Assembly: GCA_964058805.1 (NCBI GenBank)
Contig: CAXKVV010000109.1
Coordinates: forward strand, 1-49,000
Source: Schoenoplectus triqueter
Taxonomy: Eukaryota > Streptophyta > Magnoliopsida > Poales > Cyperaceae
Direction: 5' to 3'
Length of the DNA: 49,000 nucleotides
Position 1 is the first letter of the stretch, and each line of letters opens with the position of its first letter. Both the position numbers and the translations under genes were made by a program. The notes beneath the pieces were generated by a model. The model did no database searches. It saw nothing but the letters and a program-made list of their open reading frames with translations, and had not been told where the DNA came from. This document shows positions 24,941 through 36,419 of this stretch, piece by piece.

Positions 24941-25600
24941 ACGGAAATAATTATAATGATTTATGATCTAACCCTATTGGGATTAAACAAGTGAATAAGA
25001 AGGATTACAATAACAAAGGGTAAAAGTATCCAAATTTATTCACTAGAATTTAGCGGAAATACAATTGCCACACGTTTGACCGCAAACTTCGGCCACAGAA
25101 AATCCTTTCTTTTCACTCCTCTCCCTCTCTCACTCTCTCTCTTCATTAAACACCCGCATTTAATTACCCACCCTCTCCTCTCTCTTTCTCTCCCGCTCCC
25201 CGTCTCTTCGGTCTCTTCGCCATTATGGCGCCGCTCACTCTCTCTCCTTTCTTCTTTTGTTCACGCCGATTGTTTTCCTCTCTTCGGTCTCTCTCTCTCT
25301 CCCACCTCCTTGCTTCCGTCGCCAGAAACCATACAGTGCTCCGCCATTTCACTCTCTGGTTTCGCCTTTCCTCTCCTCGAAACTCTCCCTTCCGTGGTCC
25401 CCTTTTCTGTCACCCTCTGTTCCACTGCGGTGGCACTCGATGCCCTACGCCACTCCTCTGACCCGCTCTATGACCCCTCTCTTGGAAGAGACGGTCTTTC
25501 GTCGTCTCTCGCACCCTGCTTGTCACTTCACACTGTTCCTTGTCACCTCTTACCGAACACTCTTGACTTGCCCTAGACCCGAGCTTTTTGGCCGTTCCTC

Positions 25601-25607
25601 TATAAAG
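25601..25607 (+). promoter_or_regulatory. Candidate TATA box of LTR element A
   Basis: TATAAAG follows a long pyrimidine-rich stretch, and about 200 bases later a CTAAATCTCTC leader-like sequence occurs. This is a plausible retrotransposon promoter and is the only reason for assigning the plus strand. I could not confirm the same box at the matching place in element B. Confidence 0.3.
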
Positions 25608-26032
25608 CCGTGCGTGCGCCCTCCTCCCCTCCCTCTTTTCGGCACTCATGCGTTGAGAATAGATAGACTGTTGCGAACAGAAATATTCATTGTTATCGTT
25701 TTGCAAGTTAAGAGGAAAGGGAGGAGGGTGGTGGCCCCGCTTTGATTTGGAGGGCTTCACCTCTTTGTCTCGTTTCTTGCTCGGCCCTTGCCGCCGGTTG
25801 GCCCTTTTTGCTCTGGTAAACAAAACCCTAAATCTCTCTTTCCTCTTTGTGTGTAGGTCTGTGGGTTGTGCAATATCTCTCATTTTTGTCGCTGGCCAAC
25901 GTGCCTTACTGTCTGTCCTTTGTGCCGTTGTTTCTGTGCTTGTCATAGGGGTTGTTTATTTTGCTGACTGGTGGTTGCTCTCGTTGGTTTTTGGCCTTAC
26001 CAGCAAGGGGCTGCCATTACATGACCCTGGTA

Positions 26033-26056
26033 CACTGGTACCAATTGGTACCAGTG
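26033..26056. repeat. 24-bp perfect palindrome, with a near-palindromic sister at 26260-26283
   Basis: CACTGGTACCAA is followed directly by its reverse complement. A second copy with one changed base lies 227 bp downstream. In element B a related CACTGGTACC...GTACCAGTG pair occurs near 34275-34298 with a changed centre. Confidence 0.8.
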
Positions 26057-28455
26057 AGGCTGGGTTTCTGGTTGCCGCCTGTTCTAGCCCCTATTTTGTT
26101 TGTCTGTTGGATTGTTTTTGCTTGCTTATACATGTTATCTGTTTGATTTGGTGCTATTGGCTGTGCTGATTTGGGATTGGGTTGCGTTTGTGCTGGTACT
26201 GTCCCCTTGCCTCATTCTTGTGCCACTGACCTCTTTGGCCCATATATTACGCCTTGGTACACTGGTACCAACTGGTACCAGTGATGTGAGGCTACCCCCT
26301 CCTTTTCTCTCGCATTTGTTATCCGTTGGCTTGCTGACTGGTTTTGCTGTGATTTTCTTTTTGTGTGTGCTGTCGGTTTCTTGTGGTATGGTATGCTGTT
26401 TTAATTGATGCCTTAGGTTTTCTCTGATCCTCCATACCTTGTTCTGTCGGTTTGTTCTGGGATGTATTTTTGTTCTGGTACTGGTATGCTATTGTTGCTG
26501 ACTTGTGGTAGGTTGCCTGGTTGATTCAATTGATGCTATGGAAGTGTTGACACTCTTATATGTGGCCTGATTTAATCTGGTACTTCCCCTAGGTTGTGGG
26601 TGCTAGTATGGTTGGAATCCTATTATGTTGCTGGTTCCTTGTTGTCCATTTTGGAAGGACATGTTCCCTTATGCTGCCTACTTATTCTGTCATTGACTGT
26701 TGCTATCAAGGTTGTCTGGTTGTGATCATTTCTTGTTGTGCATGTTATCTGTGGTATTGTTTCACTTCTGATGCTTGTGGTGGTCCCTTGCGTTTTGGTT
26801 GAATGCTGGTTTATGTGGCTGAAGGATAAATTGAAAATGGAAAATAAATTGGGCAGGGGGATTTGGGCTGATGGAGATAATAGATGGGCTATGATGTAAA
26901 TTAGAAAAATGATGGGCTTATTTAAGATGGACCTAAGAAAAAAAAAATCAAATCTCTATTGGGCAAATTAATCGACTTTAATTAACTAAAATATAGTTAG
27001 GGTTAAGAAAAAAATTTATTAAGGCCCAATAACTAAAAGTATCAAGATAATAAAGTGATAAATTAAAAGTGACTAATTAAATTGGAAGCCGCCCCGAAAG
27101 GTTAGGCGGTACCCATTATTAATAACGTAAACTCAAATATCGGGAAATGATTATATTCCCTGACTGCCCCCGATTTCGGGATATCGGTGCATTGGCACCA
27201 ACGATTTGGTAGTCAGCGTATGATCCCGAACATTAAAACACCAACACATTAATAATATAATAACTTTTTTCTTTACTTTTATTTTATATTAGCTTTCGTT
27301 TATTTTATTTTATTTCTTTTTATTTTACTTTTATTTTTAAAACTATTTTCCCTAACTTTTAAAAACTAATAATAGTACTTATATATAATAAAGTAAACTA
27401 CCTAATTTAAAAACATAGTAACAATAATAATTAGAATGTAATTAATATATATTAGAATATATATTAATCAATTTCTCTATTTTTAAAAATAAATAAAAGA
27501 ATAATAAAACAAATAATATATGTATAGTATATATATAATAATAATCAATTTATCTATTTAATAACGAAATAATATTAATAAATATATAATATAAATATAT
27601 GTTAAGCAATCTCTCTAAATTAAAAATAGATAAATAAGAGAATATTAGAATATAATATTAAATATATTATATATTATATATTAATCAATTTCTCTATTTT
27701 AAATTAATTGATTTAATAATTAAATCCATAACCTCGAAATATAACATAAAGGATGAACGTATAAAAACAATCAAGAACGATAAACACAAATTAACGGATC
27801 GATATGCGAGCAACTAAAATTTCCGACACCGCATATATGCGGTAGAAATGCTGCCGAGTTTATTTAGAAAGGACGATACAAACCCGAACAAACGTTTAAT
27901 TAAGTTATCAATCTAATCCAATTATTAATTAGTAAATCAAGTTAAAACTAATAAATGTCTAATTTAAATTAAATAGGTGATATAGTCGACTCGGATCCCC
28001 TCGCGGAGTACGAGGTCACTCCTGACCAGACGTACGCGGACACCGACCCCGAGGCCGGTGTTCTACCTCCGGAGTAGAGCGACTTCGCGATCCTCGCCAG
28101 CACTCCCAGGTACGGTTTCCTGGGATTTAATTTTCTTTCTTCAGAAATAGGAACCCAAACCGAAAATAAAACCGTTTTTAAAATATATCTGAATTGCGGT
28201 ATTTTTGGCCAAAAATTTGTAGAGTCTAAATCTGACCTGTCATATGCATCCGGTAAAATTGACCAGCATATTTGAGACATACCCGCATTTACATGTCATA
28301 TCATGTCATACTGCACGTAGATAGGATAGGAGTAGGATCCGGGAAATAGTCCCGAGATAGGATCAGATAGAATTAAATAAATTCAAGTTGTAGATTATAA
28401 TTATTAGGAAAATATTATTACTATCACTAATTATCAATTAGGTCAAGTAGTTAAT

Positions 28456-28472
28456 CATGCATTAAATGCATG
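28456..28472. repeat. CATGCATT-A-AATGCATG palindrome conserved in both LTR elements
   Basis: Eight-base arms around one base; the same palindrome is at 32484-32500 in element B, in a block (GGCGGACCGG...) that is almost identical between the two. It contains the RY-type CATGCA motif known from seed promoters; any regulatory use here is inference. Confidence 0.6.
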
Positions 28473-28890
28473 GGAGTGCTGAGAGGCGGACCGGGTAATT
28501 CTCAGTCGGAGTTGCCTTATATAACCAGACCGTTGTGGTTACGTACGGTGACCCATAGGCCCGTGGGACCCACCGGTCTGTATATGCACTGCGCATCCTC
28601 GCCTGTCGGGTTATCCACCGATCCCGTCACTTGGCGGGTTCGGCTGTGTCGGAGTGTTTTCTTTTGATCTTTATTATATTTCTTATTATTATTCTTTATA
28701 TGATTAAATTTTTAATCCAAATTTGAGCGATTTAGGATACCGTGTACTTCAGTATTTAGTGTGGGCGGCCATATCCGAAACTGGAATCTATTTCGTGATA
28801 CTATATTATTATATTTATCCGGCGTATTTAGGATCCTAATATTGTCCGAAGGGCTTTTTCCTTTGGCCCGTAGTTGGTACAGAGAAAGTC

Positions 28891-29012
28891 GGGATGCGGT
28901 CCACTGGCCTTAGTGGGTACAGTGTAGGCTCCCATTTGCATATATTTCGTTTTGACACCTTTACGGGATGCGGTCCTCTGACCCTTGGTTGGTACAGTGT
29001 AGGCTCCCATTT
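28891..29012 (+). repeat. Tandem repeat of 74-bp period in LTR element A
   Basis: GGGATGCGGTCC at 28891 and 28965, each followed by GGTACAGTGTAGGCTCCCAT. The same duplicated structure is seen inverted in element B at about 31945-32075, so it belongs to the family consensus. Confidence 0.75.
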
Positions 29013-29228
29013 GTTTCCGATTTGTTAATTCACGGGTAGTTATCTCCTTTCCACGATATGGCAACTGAAGACATATTTTATCCTTTGTTTATATTTTGTA
29101 AGGTGAATTACCAGATTCAGCAGACCAGAGTACGTGCTTATAGCCGTTCACTCTCCTAGGGCGTTATCGCCTCGGGAGCCCGAATTGTCATTTGTGCGGC
29201 GTTGTCGCTGCACAAACATAAAGTCCTA

Positions 29229-29310
29229 AGTTAGTAAGTTGGGCCCTGGTAGTGCCCGCTTAGGCAAGGCCCGAGTTAGTAAGTTGGGCCCTGGTAGTGC
29301 CCGCTCGGGA
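29229..29310 (+). repeat. Tandem repeat of 45-bp period in LTR element A
   Basis: AGTTAGTAAGTTGGGCCCTG starts at 29229 and again at 29274. Element B has the matching pair near 31650-31735. Confidence 0.75.
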
Positions 29311-29925
29311 TGAGTCTGGTAAATTTACAACTGGGTATTTATTACGGGTGTTTGATTTCTCGTACCTTATACTTTATATTATATTATTATTTTCCACAGA
29401 ATTTTCTATTTCGGGTTTCCTTACCATATCATATCATATCATGTAGGTCAATGTGCATAATAATATTATTATATTCACTTATCAATATTACTTTCGCTGT
29501 TCAAACATCAGTATCGGTTTTTGGGTCCAGTCTAGTAAAGAAGATTAAATCTTAAGGCTGGATCTAAATCCGTACTGAGTAATTTATAAAATTACTCACG
29601 TTTCCACGGTGGTTGTGGGATCCAGGTATTTCAGGTTCGGGATTTTTCTTGGAGCGAGTGCTAGGGACAGTCCTGCGCGATGACAGGGATGCTTCGCTGC
29701 ATTGGCATGTGAGCTGGGTAGTCAGTTAGGATCCATCGGGTTTTTGAGTCTTATTTCTTTCTTTTGGGTTTTTATTTGAGAGATTGCTGCCCATTCCGAT
29801 GGAGCTAGCCCCCGCCTATGTGGGCGTTGTATTCTCTTTGTTCATTCTGGACTGTATGGTCATGTATTCTTATTATTATTATTTTGTTTATTCTGTGATT
29901 GCCTTATTTTATTCATTTAGCCTTT

Positions 29926-29951
29926 CGTACGCACGTCTCATTGTGCGTACG
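29926..29951. repeat. Sub-terminal hairpin of LTR element A
   Basis: Perfect arms CGTACGCAC and GTGCGTACG around an 8-base loop, 50 bases from the GTGTGACA end. Element B has the same arms at 31000-31025 at the same distance from its end with a different loop. Confidence 0.75.
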
Positions 29952-30001
29952 TGGCGGGATTAAGCACCCCTAATCCGCTTTATTTATTTTGGGGTGTGAC
30001 A

Positions 30002-30949
30002 GGTTGTCACTGTTATCAAATAACTTTTGTCAATCTAACATACCCTAATATGAAACCAGAGCAAATTTAGTAATCTGTTGGTATTCCTTGACTGGTTTGT
30101 GATGGATGGTTGTTTCTAGCAGCAAATACAACAGGCATTACTGAGCAGTTGCAATGCAAAAATTTCAACTTTACTCACAAGTGTTCTGTTTGCAAACTTT
30201 ATCCATTTTATATGAGCCTGGCTGAGGACAGTTGTGGTGATATGTAGAAACAACACCATGAGAGGATGTAGAGAGAATAAAACCTCTTCTGAATTTGACA
30301 TTTTCTCCCACCATGGCAGCCACATCAGTAACTGCACCTTGTACAGTTGTCTCTCCGCTAAGTTTAGGATGCTCCAAATTTATTGTCATGCTCTTTTTTT
30401 TCAAAATTATAAAGAAACAAAGGATGAGAAATTTTATGCTAATAAAAGAGGATATAAGGGTTCGCATGTGATACCAACTACGGCTAAATTGAAATAATTA
30501 TAAGCAAGGAGAATCCAAAAATAAAGGAAACAAAATAATAGAAAAAACAAAAGAATATTTGATGGTAAACTTATTCTTGTTTCTGCTTCAAAAAAAGGTG
30601 AGTCACCTCCAGATATTCAGGGTCAAAAGAAAAGGCTGACTGACTAGCGGTTCCCTCTGTAAGCTATGTTTTTTTTGCCAAACTAGAAGCCTTCAATAAC
30701 AAATGGACAAAAAATCACTTCAAATGTATTATGCACACTAGAACATCCAACTTTACCTGCATATCCAGACATAACATATTACATCTGGGTAATTCTGTTT
30801 CACTTAAACTTGATGGAAAGATAAGTCACCACAATTTTATTTCAATGGCTATCTGACAGATTGTTTGTTAGTATATGATGTTTTAATTGCAAAATATTAC
30901 AAAGCACCATTAAAAGAAGATGTTCTCAATGAAAATGGAAGTCCTAATT
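30002..30949 (-). pseudogene. EF-Ts pseudogene, part 2: copies of exons 4 and 3 with introns
   Basis: Matches 16796-17799 of the EF-Ts gene. The exon 4 copy (about 30224-30396) keeps an open frame including [17 protein letters not shown], but the parental exon 4 donor is missing: 38 bases present in the parent (between two CCTG repeats, about 17012-17050) are absent, so GAGCCTG joins GCTGAGG directly. The exon 3 copy lies at about 30607-30690. The segment ends at TAATT (30945-30949), the target duplication of element B. Confidence 0.9.
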
Positions 30950-30999
30950 TGTCACACCCCAGAAATATTAAATCGAATTAGGGGTGTCAAATCCCGCCA

Positions 31000-31025
31000 C
31001 GTACGCACGACGAGACGTGCGTACG
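31000..31025. repeat. Sub-terminal hairpin of LTR element B
   Basis: CGTACGCAC and GTGCGTACG arms around loop GACGAGAC, 50 bases from the TGTCACACC end; homologous to 29926-29951 in element A. Confidence 0.75.
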
Positions 31026-32483
31026 GAAGGCTAAATGAATAAAAATAAGCAATCACAGAATAAACAAAAAAAATAATAGATATAAATATACATGACCATA
31101 CAATCCAGAATGAACAAAGAGAATACAACGCCTGCATAGGCGGGGCTAGCTCCATCGGAATGGACAGCAAATCTCTCAAATAAAAACCCAAAAGAAAGAA
31201 ATAAGACTCAAAAACCCGATGGATCCTATCCAACTACCCGGCTCAGATGCAAATGTAGCGCAGCATCCCTGTCATCGCGCAGGACTGTCCCTAGCACTCG
31301 CTCCAAGAAAATCCCGAACCTGAAATACCTGGATCCCACAAACACCGTGGAAACGTGAGTAATTTTATAAATTACTCAGTATGGATTTAGATCCAGCCTT
31401 AAGATTTGATCTTCTTTCCTAGACTGGACCCAAATACCGGTACCGAAATTTAAATGCAATATAATAACTTAATATATATTGCTGTAATAATATTTTATGC
31501 ATTTTTGAGAAAACACCTACATGAATGACATGAAATGACAAATAAACCCGAAATATAGAATCTGAGGAAATAATACTATAATATAAAATATAAGGTACGA
31601 GAGTCAAACACCCGTAATAAATACCCAGATTGTAAATTTACCAGACTCATCCCGAGCGGGCACTACCAGGGCCCAACTTACTAACTTGGGTCTTGCCTAA
31701 GCGGGCACTACCAGGGTCCAACTTACTAACTTAGGACTTTATATTTATGCCGCGACAACGCTGCACAAATGATAATTCGAGCTCCCGGTGCGATAACGCC
31801 CTAGGAGAGTGAACGTGCATAAGCACGTACTCTGGTCTGCTGAATCTGGTAATTTACCTTACAAAATAAAAGCAAATGGATAGAGTATGTCTTCGGTTGT
31901 CATATCGTAAAAAGGAGATAACTACCCGTGAATTAACAAATCGAAAACAAATGGGAGCCTACACTGTACCAACCAAGGGTCAGAGGACCGCATCCCGTAA
32001 AAGTATCAAAACGAAATATAAACAAATGGGAGCCTACACTGTACCCACTAAGGTCAGCGGACTGCATCCCGACTTTCTCGGTACCAACTAAGGGCCAAAG
32101 GAGAAAGTCCTTCGGACAATACTAGGATCCTAAATAAGCCGGATAAATATAATAATATAATATCACGAAGTAGATTCTAGTCTCGGATATGGCCGCCCAC
32201 ACTAAACACTGAAGAACATGGTATCCTAATCGCTCAAATTTGGATTAAAAATTTAATCATATCCAGAATAATAAAAATATAATATTGATCAAAGGAAAAC
32301 ACTCTGACACAGCCGAACCCGCCAAATGACAGGGTCGGTAGATAATCCGACAGGCAAAGAGGCGCAATACATATACAGACCGGTGGGTCCCACGGGCCTA
32401 TGGGTCACCGTACGTAACCACAACGGTCTGGTTATGCATGGCAACTCAGACTGAGAATTATCCGGTCCGCCTCTCAGCACTCC

Positions 32484-32500
32484 CATGCATTTAATGCATG
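32484..32500. repeat. CATGCATT-T-AATGCATG palindrome in LTR element B
   Basis: Inverted homologue of 28456-28472 in element A, within the best-conserved block shared by the two elements. Confidence 0.6.
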
Positions 32501-35440
32501 ATTAACTACCTAACTTAATTAATAATTAGTGATAGTAATAATATTTTCCTAATAATTATAATCTACAACTTGAATTATTTAATACTATATAATCCTATCT
32601 CGGGATTATTTCCCGAATCCTACTCCTATCTTGTCTACATGCAATATGACATGATATGACATACGAATGTGAGTATGTCTCGAATATGCTGGTCAATTTA
32701 CCGGATGCATATGACAGGTCAAATTCGAATCTCTAAACAATGTTTGGTCAGAAAATACCGCAGTTCAAATTTATTTTAAAAACATTTTATTTTTCGGTTT
32801 GGAATCCTAATTTTAAAGAAAGGAAATCAAATCCCAGGAAACCGTACCTGAGAATAATTTGATCAGGTCGGTAGCGTCGAATTGCTTAGTCTCCGATGAC
32901 GCTCATGATCTCGTCAAGATGTTTTTCGAAAACATATGAAGTCAAAATAGATTAAATTGGCGAGTATCCTATTCACATTGGATCTGGTTTGGTCAAGGTA
33001 TACCGGACCCTCAATTGAAATTATCATTATTTAAGTTCGTATTTTAAGATTATATTTATTTTGATTTAATACAATTGATTTAAATTTTATTTTGATTAAT
33101 TAAGCTAACTAATTATTATCACTTAATTAAATTAATTATAATTAGGATAATTAATTATCTAGAATTAGAGAAATTGATTAATATATAATGTTATATAATT
33201 AATATTATTCTTATTAAAAATAGAGAAATTGATTAATATATATTTATATATTTATTAATACTATTCTATTATTAAATAGAGAAATTGATTAATATATATT
33301 TTATGTTATAAATTATTATCATACCTCAATTATTACTTTAAAATTCCTGATTATTTATATTATACTTTTTAATTATATTTCATTTTATATGTTTATGTTA
33401 TTTTCATTAATTAGAAAATATACTATATAAAACTAGAATTAAAATAAAAATTAAAATTAAATGAAAGTAATTGAATTCAATTAAACTTAAATTTAAATTA
33501 AACGTTTTTATTTATTTAAACGTGTTGATGTTTTAATGTGTTTTGGATCATAGGTTGCCTCCGAAACCACTGTATCTGTTCGGATTTTCATTATTGAGGC
33601 AGATCATGTAATCATCTCCCATAATCAGCTTTAAGTATTAATTAATTATTAGTTGCGCACGTTTTTAAATTTACGGCACTTGCTAATTTATTAATTACAC
33701 TATTATCCAAATTAACCTTTCGGCCCACTTAATTAAGATCAATTTCTTTTTCGACTATTTTTATAGGTTCAATTGTACGTAAGGGTTGAATTTTGCACAT
33801 TTAACCCTTAAAAAGAGTCATTACCACAAAAATTCTAATTTGGTTCCTTAATTTGTTTCTATCGTCTCAATCAGCCTGGACAGCAACTACTAAGACATAA
33901 TCATAAGAATGACATAATTCTGTCAACTGACACATCAACACCCAAAGCATAACATATCAAACAGTACACACAAGGGAAAGTCAACATTGCAGAGAATAGT
34001 AAGGCACAACTTAGATCACTAAAATAAATCCAGAACAACCAACCAACAATTTAACTCAAGATCAGAGCCGTACCAGTATAGCTGGTAACATAGCACAAAA
34101 ATCAAAATACTAGTGAAAAGGCCAGGGGCATAAGGGTATGAATATTCCAGTATATCAGCCACAATCAATAGCATCAGAGGTATCAGATGTAACCATGTGT
34201 ATCAGTAACCAAACTAGCACAATGCAAGCCAGAAATCAGCAAGAGTAAGGGATCCAGCCTCGCACCTCTGCTTCACTGGTACCGGGATGTACCAGTGTAC
34301 CAGGGGCTCGACCATCACCCGTCAAGGCCCGTACCAGTAAGTAGGGCACAGGTACAGCTAGCAACAAATCTAGTAAAAATTGTGTGACCAATCACAGAAA
34401 CAATCTAAGGCACGGTGGCCCCAAGCATCACAATCCCAAATTAGACAAGGTACAAGCCAACTAAGCAAAACCAACAAGAAAAAGGCTCAGCCTCAGTACA
34501 GGCCCACTCGGCCAGAATCAAAGAAGGAACGATAGTACCCGGTTCTACACTAGGCAGCAAGAGATCAGAGTCGGGGCCGCAACGAGAGTGGGTTGGAGGT
34601 GGGTGATGACTTGGCAAACCCAGCATCGAGCTTGTCTCGCCTTGTTAAGACAACAAATCAAAAAAGGGCGGTTTGGCGTCTCTCAGCAGTGCAGTGGCTG
34701 CACTCGCCAAAGAGAGGAGACTCGGCTGAGGGGGGGGTTGTGGCGTCGACGGCCTCTGTTAGTGGACGAATGGGAAGCGAGCCTGAGCTAAGGTGGTGAT
34801 TGAGTGCCTCTCCCAGCGAAAGGGAGAGCATACCAGAAGTGGGGTGGCAGAAATGTGAAGAGGAAGATTTGTGTTGGAAGTGAAGAAGGGTACTGGTAGC
34901 GAGAGAGGAGTTGTGAGAGAGGGAAAAAGGGGAATGGGGGAGGAGAGTGGCGATAATGTGAGAGAAAGAGAGAGCTAGTAAGAGCTGCGACGGGAACAAG
35001 AGAGAGATGGAAATTCAGGAGCGAAGGGACAGGAGTCGAGCGAAAAGGAAAAAGGCGGAGTGGGGGGTGAGAAAGTCAGATCGAGGGGGAGAGAGGGTGA
35101 AAGAGACAGAGTAGGTATACGGAAGAGAAAAATGGGCAGTCAAAGAGGGTCACGGGATGGGCAGGAGGTCCGTGAACAATTGGTCGATTCAGATTTTCTG
35201 TTACCGAAGTCATATGGTCATTTACGCGTCAATACTTAATTATCAGAATCTAATCGATAAATTAATTTATTCTCCAGTTAAACTTAGTTATTAAATTGTA
35301 TTTCATTTAATCATTAATTAAGATATTTTAATTTATTAGAATTGAGTTTGCATCTTTGTATTTACATAAGTCATCGGTGAACAGTAATTTATTATCTTTT
35401 ATTATATGTCCTATTCATTTATTGATTAAACTATATATAT

Positions 35441-35792
35441 GCGTTGCACGGATGCACCCGTGCAACGCGTTAAAATCTCACAATTTAAGTTAAAAATGAC
35501 CGATCCAAACCATTCAATTTATTATTCATATCAAATTCTTCTAGAAAATCAAATTTTATATTTTTTGAATTTTTTTTGCTATTTTTTTGAGTAAGAAGAA
35601 AATCATCACTATTGGACAATCTAAATTTCTTAAATCAAGCAACTTTCTTCCTATCCAAAAAATTTCAAAAAATATAAAATTTGATTTTCTAGAAGAATTT
35701 GATATGAAGAATAAATTGAATGGTTTGGATCAGTCATTTTTAACTTAAATTTTGAGATTTTAACGCGTTGCACGGGTGCATCCGTGCAACGC
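35441..35792. mobile_element. Foldback (long inverted repeat) element nested in LTR element B
   Basis: Two arms of about 135 bases are nearly perfect inverted copies; each begins GCGTTGCACGGATGCACCCG and continues through GTTAAAATCTCA and TTCTTCTAGAAAATC, with only about three mismatches between arms. Each outer end is itself a small palindrome (GTTGCACGG...CCGTGCAAC). Element A shows nothing similar at the equivalent end, so this looks like a later insertion into B. I found no clear target duplication; the left flank is a TA run. Confidence 0.75.
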
Positions 35793-36146
35793 GTTGTATT
35801 TTAGTCAACCTCTCTCTCTCTATATATATATATCTTTCGATTTTATTATTTTTTTATCAATCAAATTTTATTTCCTATTTATTTGTATCATTTTGTATTC
35901 TTGTTTTGTTTTGATTTCGTCGATGATCATTTTGATCAAGAGTTTTGTTTGTTTGTTTGGGTTTCAGTTTGATTGGGTAGTTATTTGTTTTAAATTTAAA
36001 TTGTTTATTGTTATGTTCAGCCATTAATTTATGTATATATGTATATCTACATATTTCTCTTTAATAGTTAATTTACATTATTCATTAATTTGTGTTAATT
36101 TCTTTTAATTATTTTTATTACCTAATTTGAATTTCACGGTTTAACA

Positions 36147-36419
36147 TAATCGATGAGAATGTTGCCTCACTTTTTTAATTGAATAATCTGACAAACTGAT
36201 AGGATTCTTTTTTTAATATATCCTGGTAGGGAGAACAAATTGGGAACCAAGTGGTGCTTCATAAACAAATTGTGTATAACAAATTTCATAAACTCTGCAT
36301 AAGTATTGTAAAAACAATTGCATAAACATCAGAGTCATCATATATTCAGCGGATAAATGTATGTATTAGAAACAAAATCTCCTGAAGTGAAACATACTAA
36401 GTACTGGAAAACTTCATTC
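36147..36419 (-). pseudogene. EF-Ts pseudogene, part 3: intron 2 and the first bases of exon 2
   Basis: Matches 17795-18068 of the EF-Ts gene. It stops after AAAACTTCATTC, inside the 3' end of exon 2, and jumps to a further copy of intron 3 sequence. Exon 1, most of exon 2 and the promoter are not present in the duplicate. Confidence 0.88.

Larger units (their letters stand above)
24747..30001 (+). mobile_element. Large LTR-type insertion A (5255 bp), probably a solo LTR or non-coding derivative
   Basis: It starts TGTTAAACCGCG and ends GGGGTGTGACA, and is flanked by GGTTG at 24742-24746 and 30002-30006; the parental EF-Ts intron has a single GGTTG at the matching place (16796-16800). The TG...CA ends and 5-bp duplication identify an LTR-retrotransposon product. 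I see no gag-pol coding frame and no second copy of either end within it, so a solo long LTR is favoured over a large non-coding derivative (LARD). Contents: (TA)n at 24907-24939, pyrimidine-rich DNA at 25100-25560, a TATAAAG at 25601, palindromes at 26033 and 26260, and tandem repeats near 28.9 and 29.2 kb. Strand is assigned from the TATA position and is tentative. Confidence 0.82.
30950..36146 (-). mobile_element. Large LTR-type insertion B (5197 bp), same family as A, opposite orientation
   Basis: On the plus strand it starts TGTCACACCCC and ends CACGGTTTAACA, the reverse complement of the ends of element A. It is flanked by TAATT (30945-30949) and TAATC (36147-36151). An empty site CCTAATCGATGAG at about 36893 shows the original target was TAATC, so the left copy has a C-to-T change at a CpG. 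The family repeats seen in A (palindrome, 74-bp and 45-bp tandem units, sub-terminal hairpin) are all present inverted. A 352-bp foldback element at 35441-35792 is inserted in it. No gag-pol frame is visible. It is most simply a diverged solo LTR. Confidence 0.82.

Noticed and set aside
25076..26169. Long open frames rich in Ser, Leu and Pro on the plus strand and Arg/Glu on the minus strand
   Set aside because: They lie in the pyrimidine-rich part of LTR element A and reflect CT-rich composition; no protein family resemblance and no equivalent frame in element B.
24747..30001. Calling element A a complete coding retrotransposon
   Set aside because: No gag, protease, reverse transcriptase or integrase frame, and no internal copy of the terminal sequence was found.
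34441..34999. Open frames in the GA-rich part of LTR element B
   Set aside because: Composition artefact of the inverted homologue of the CT-rich LTR region.
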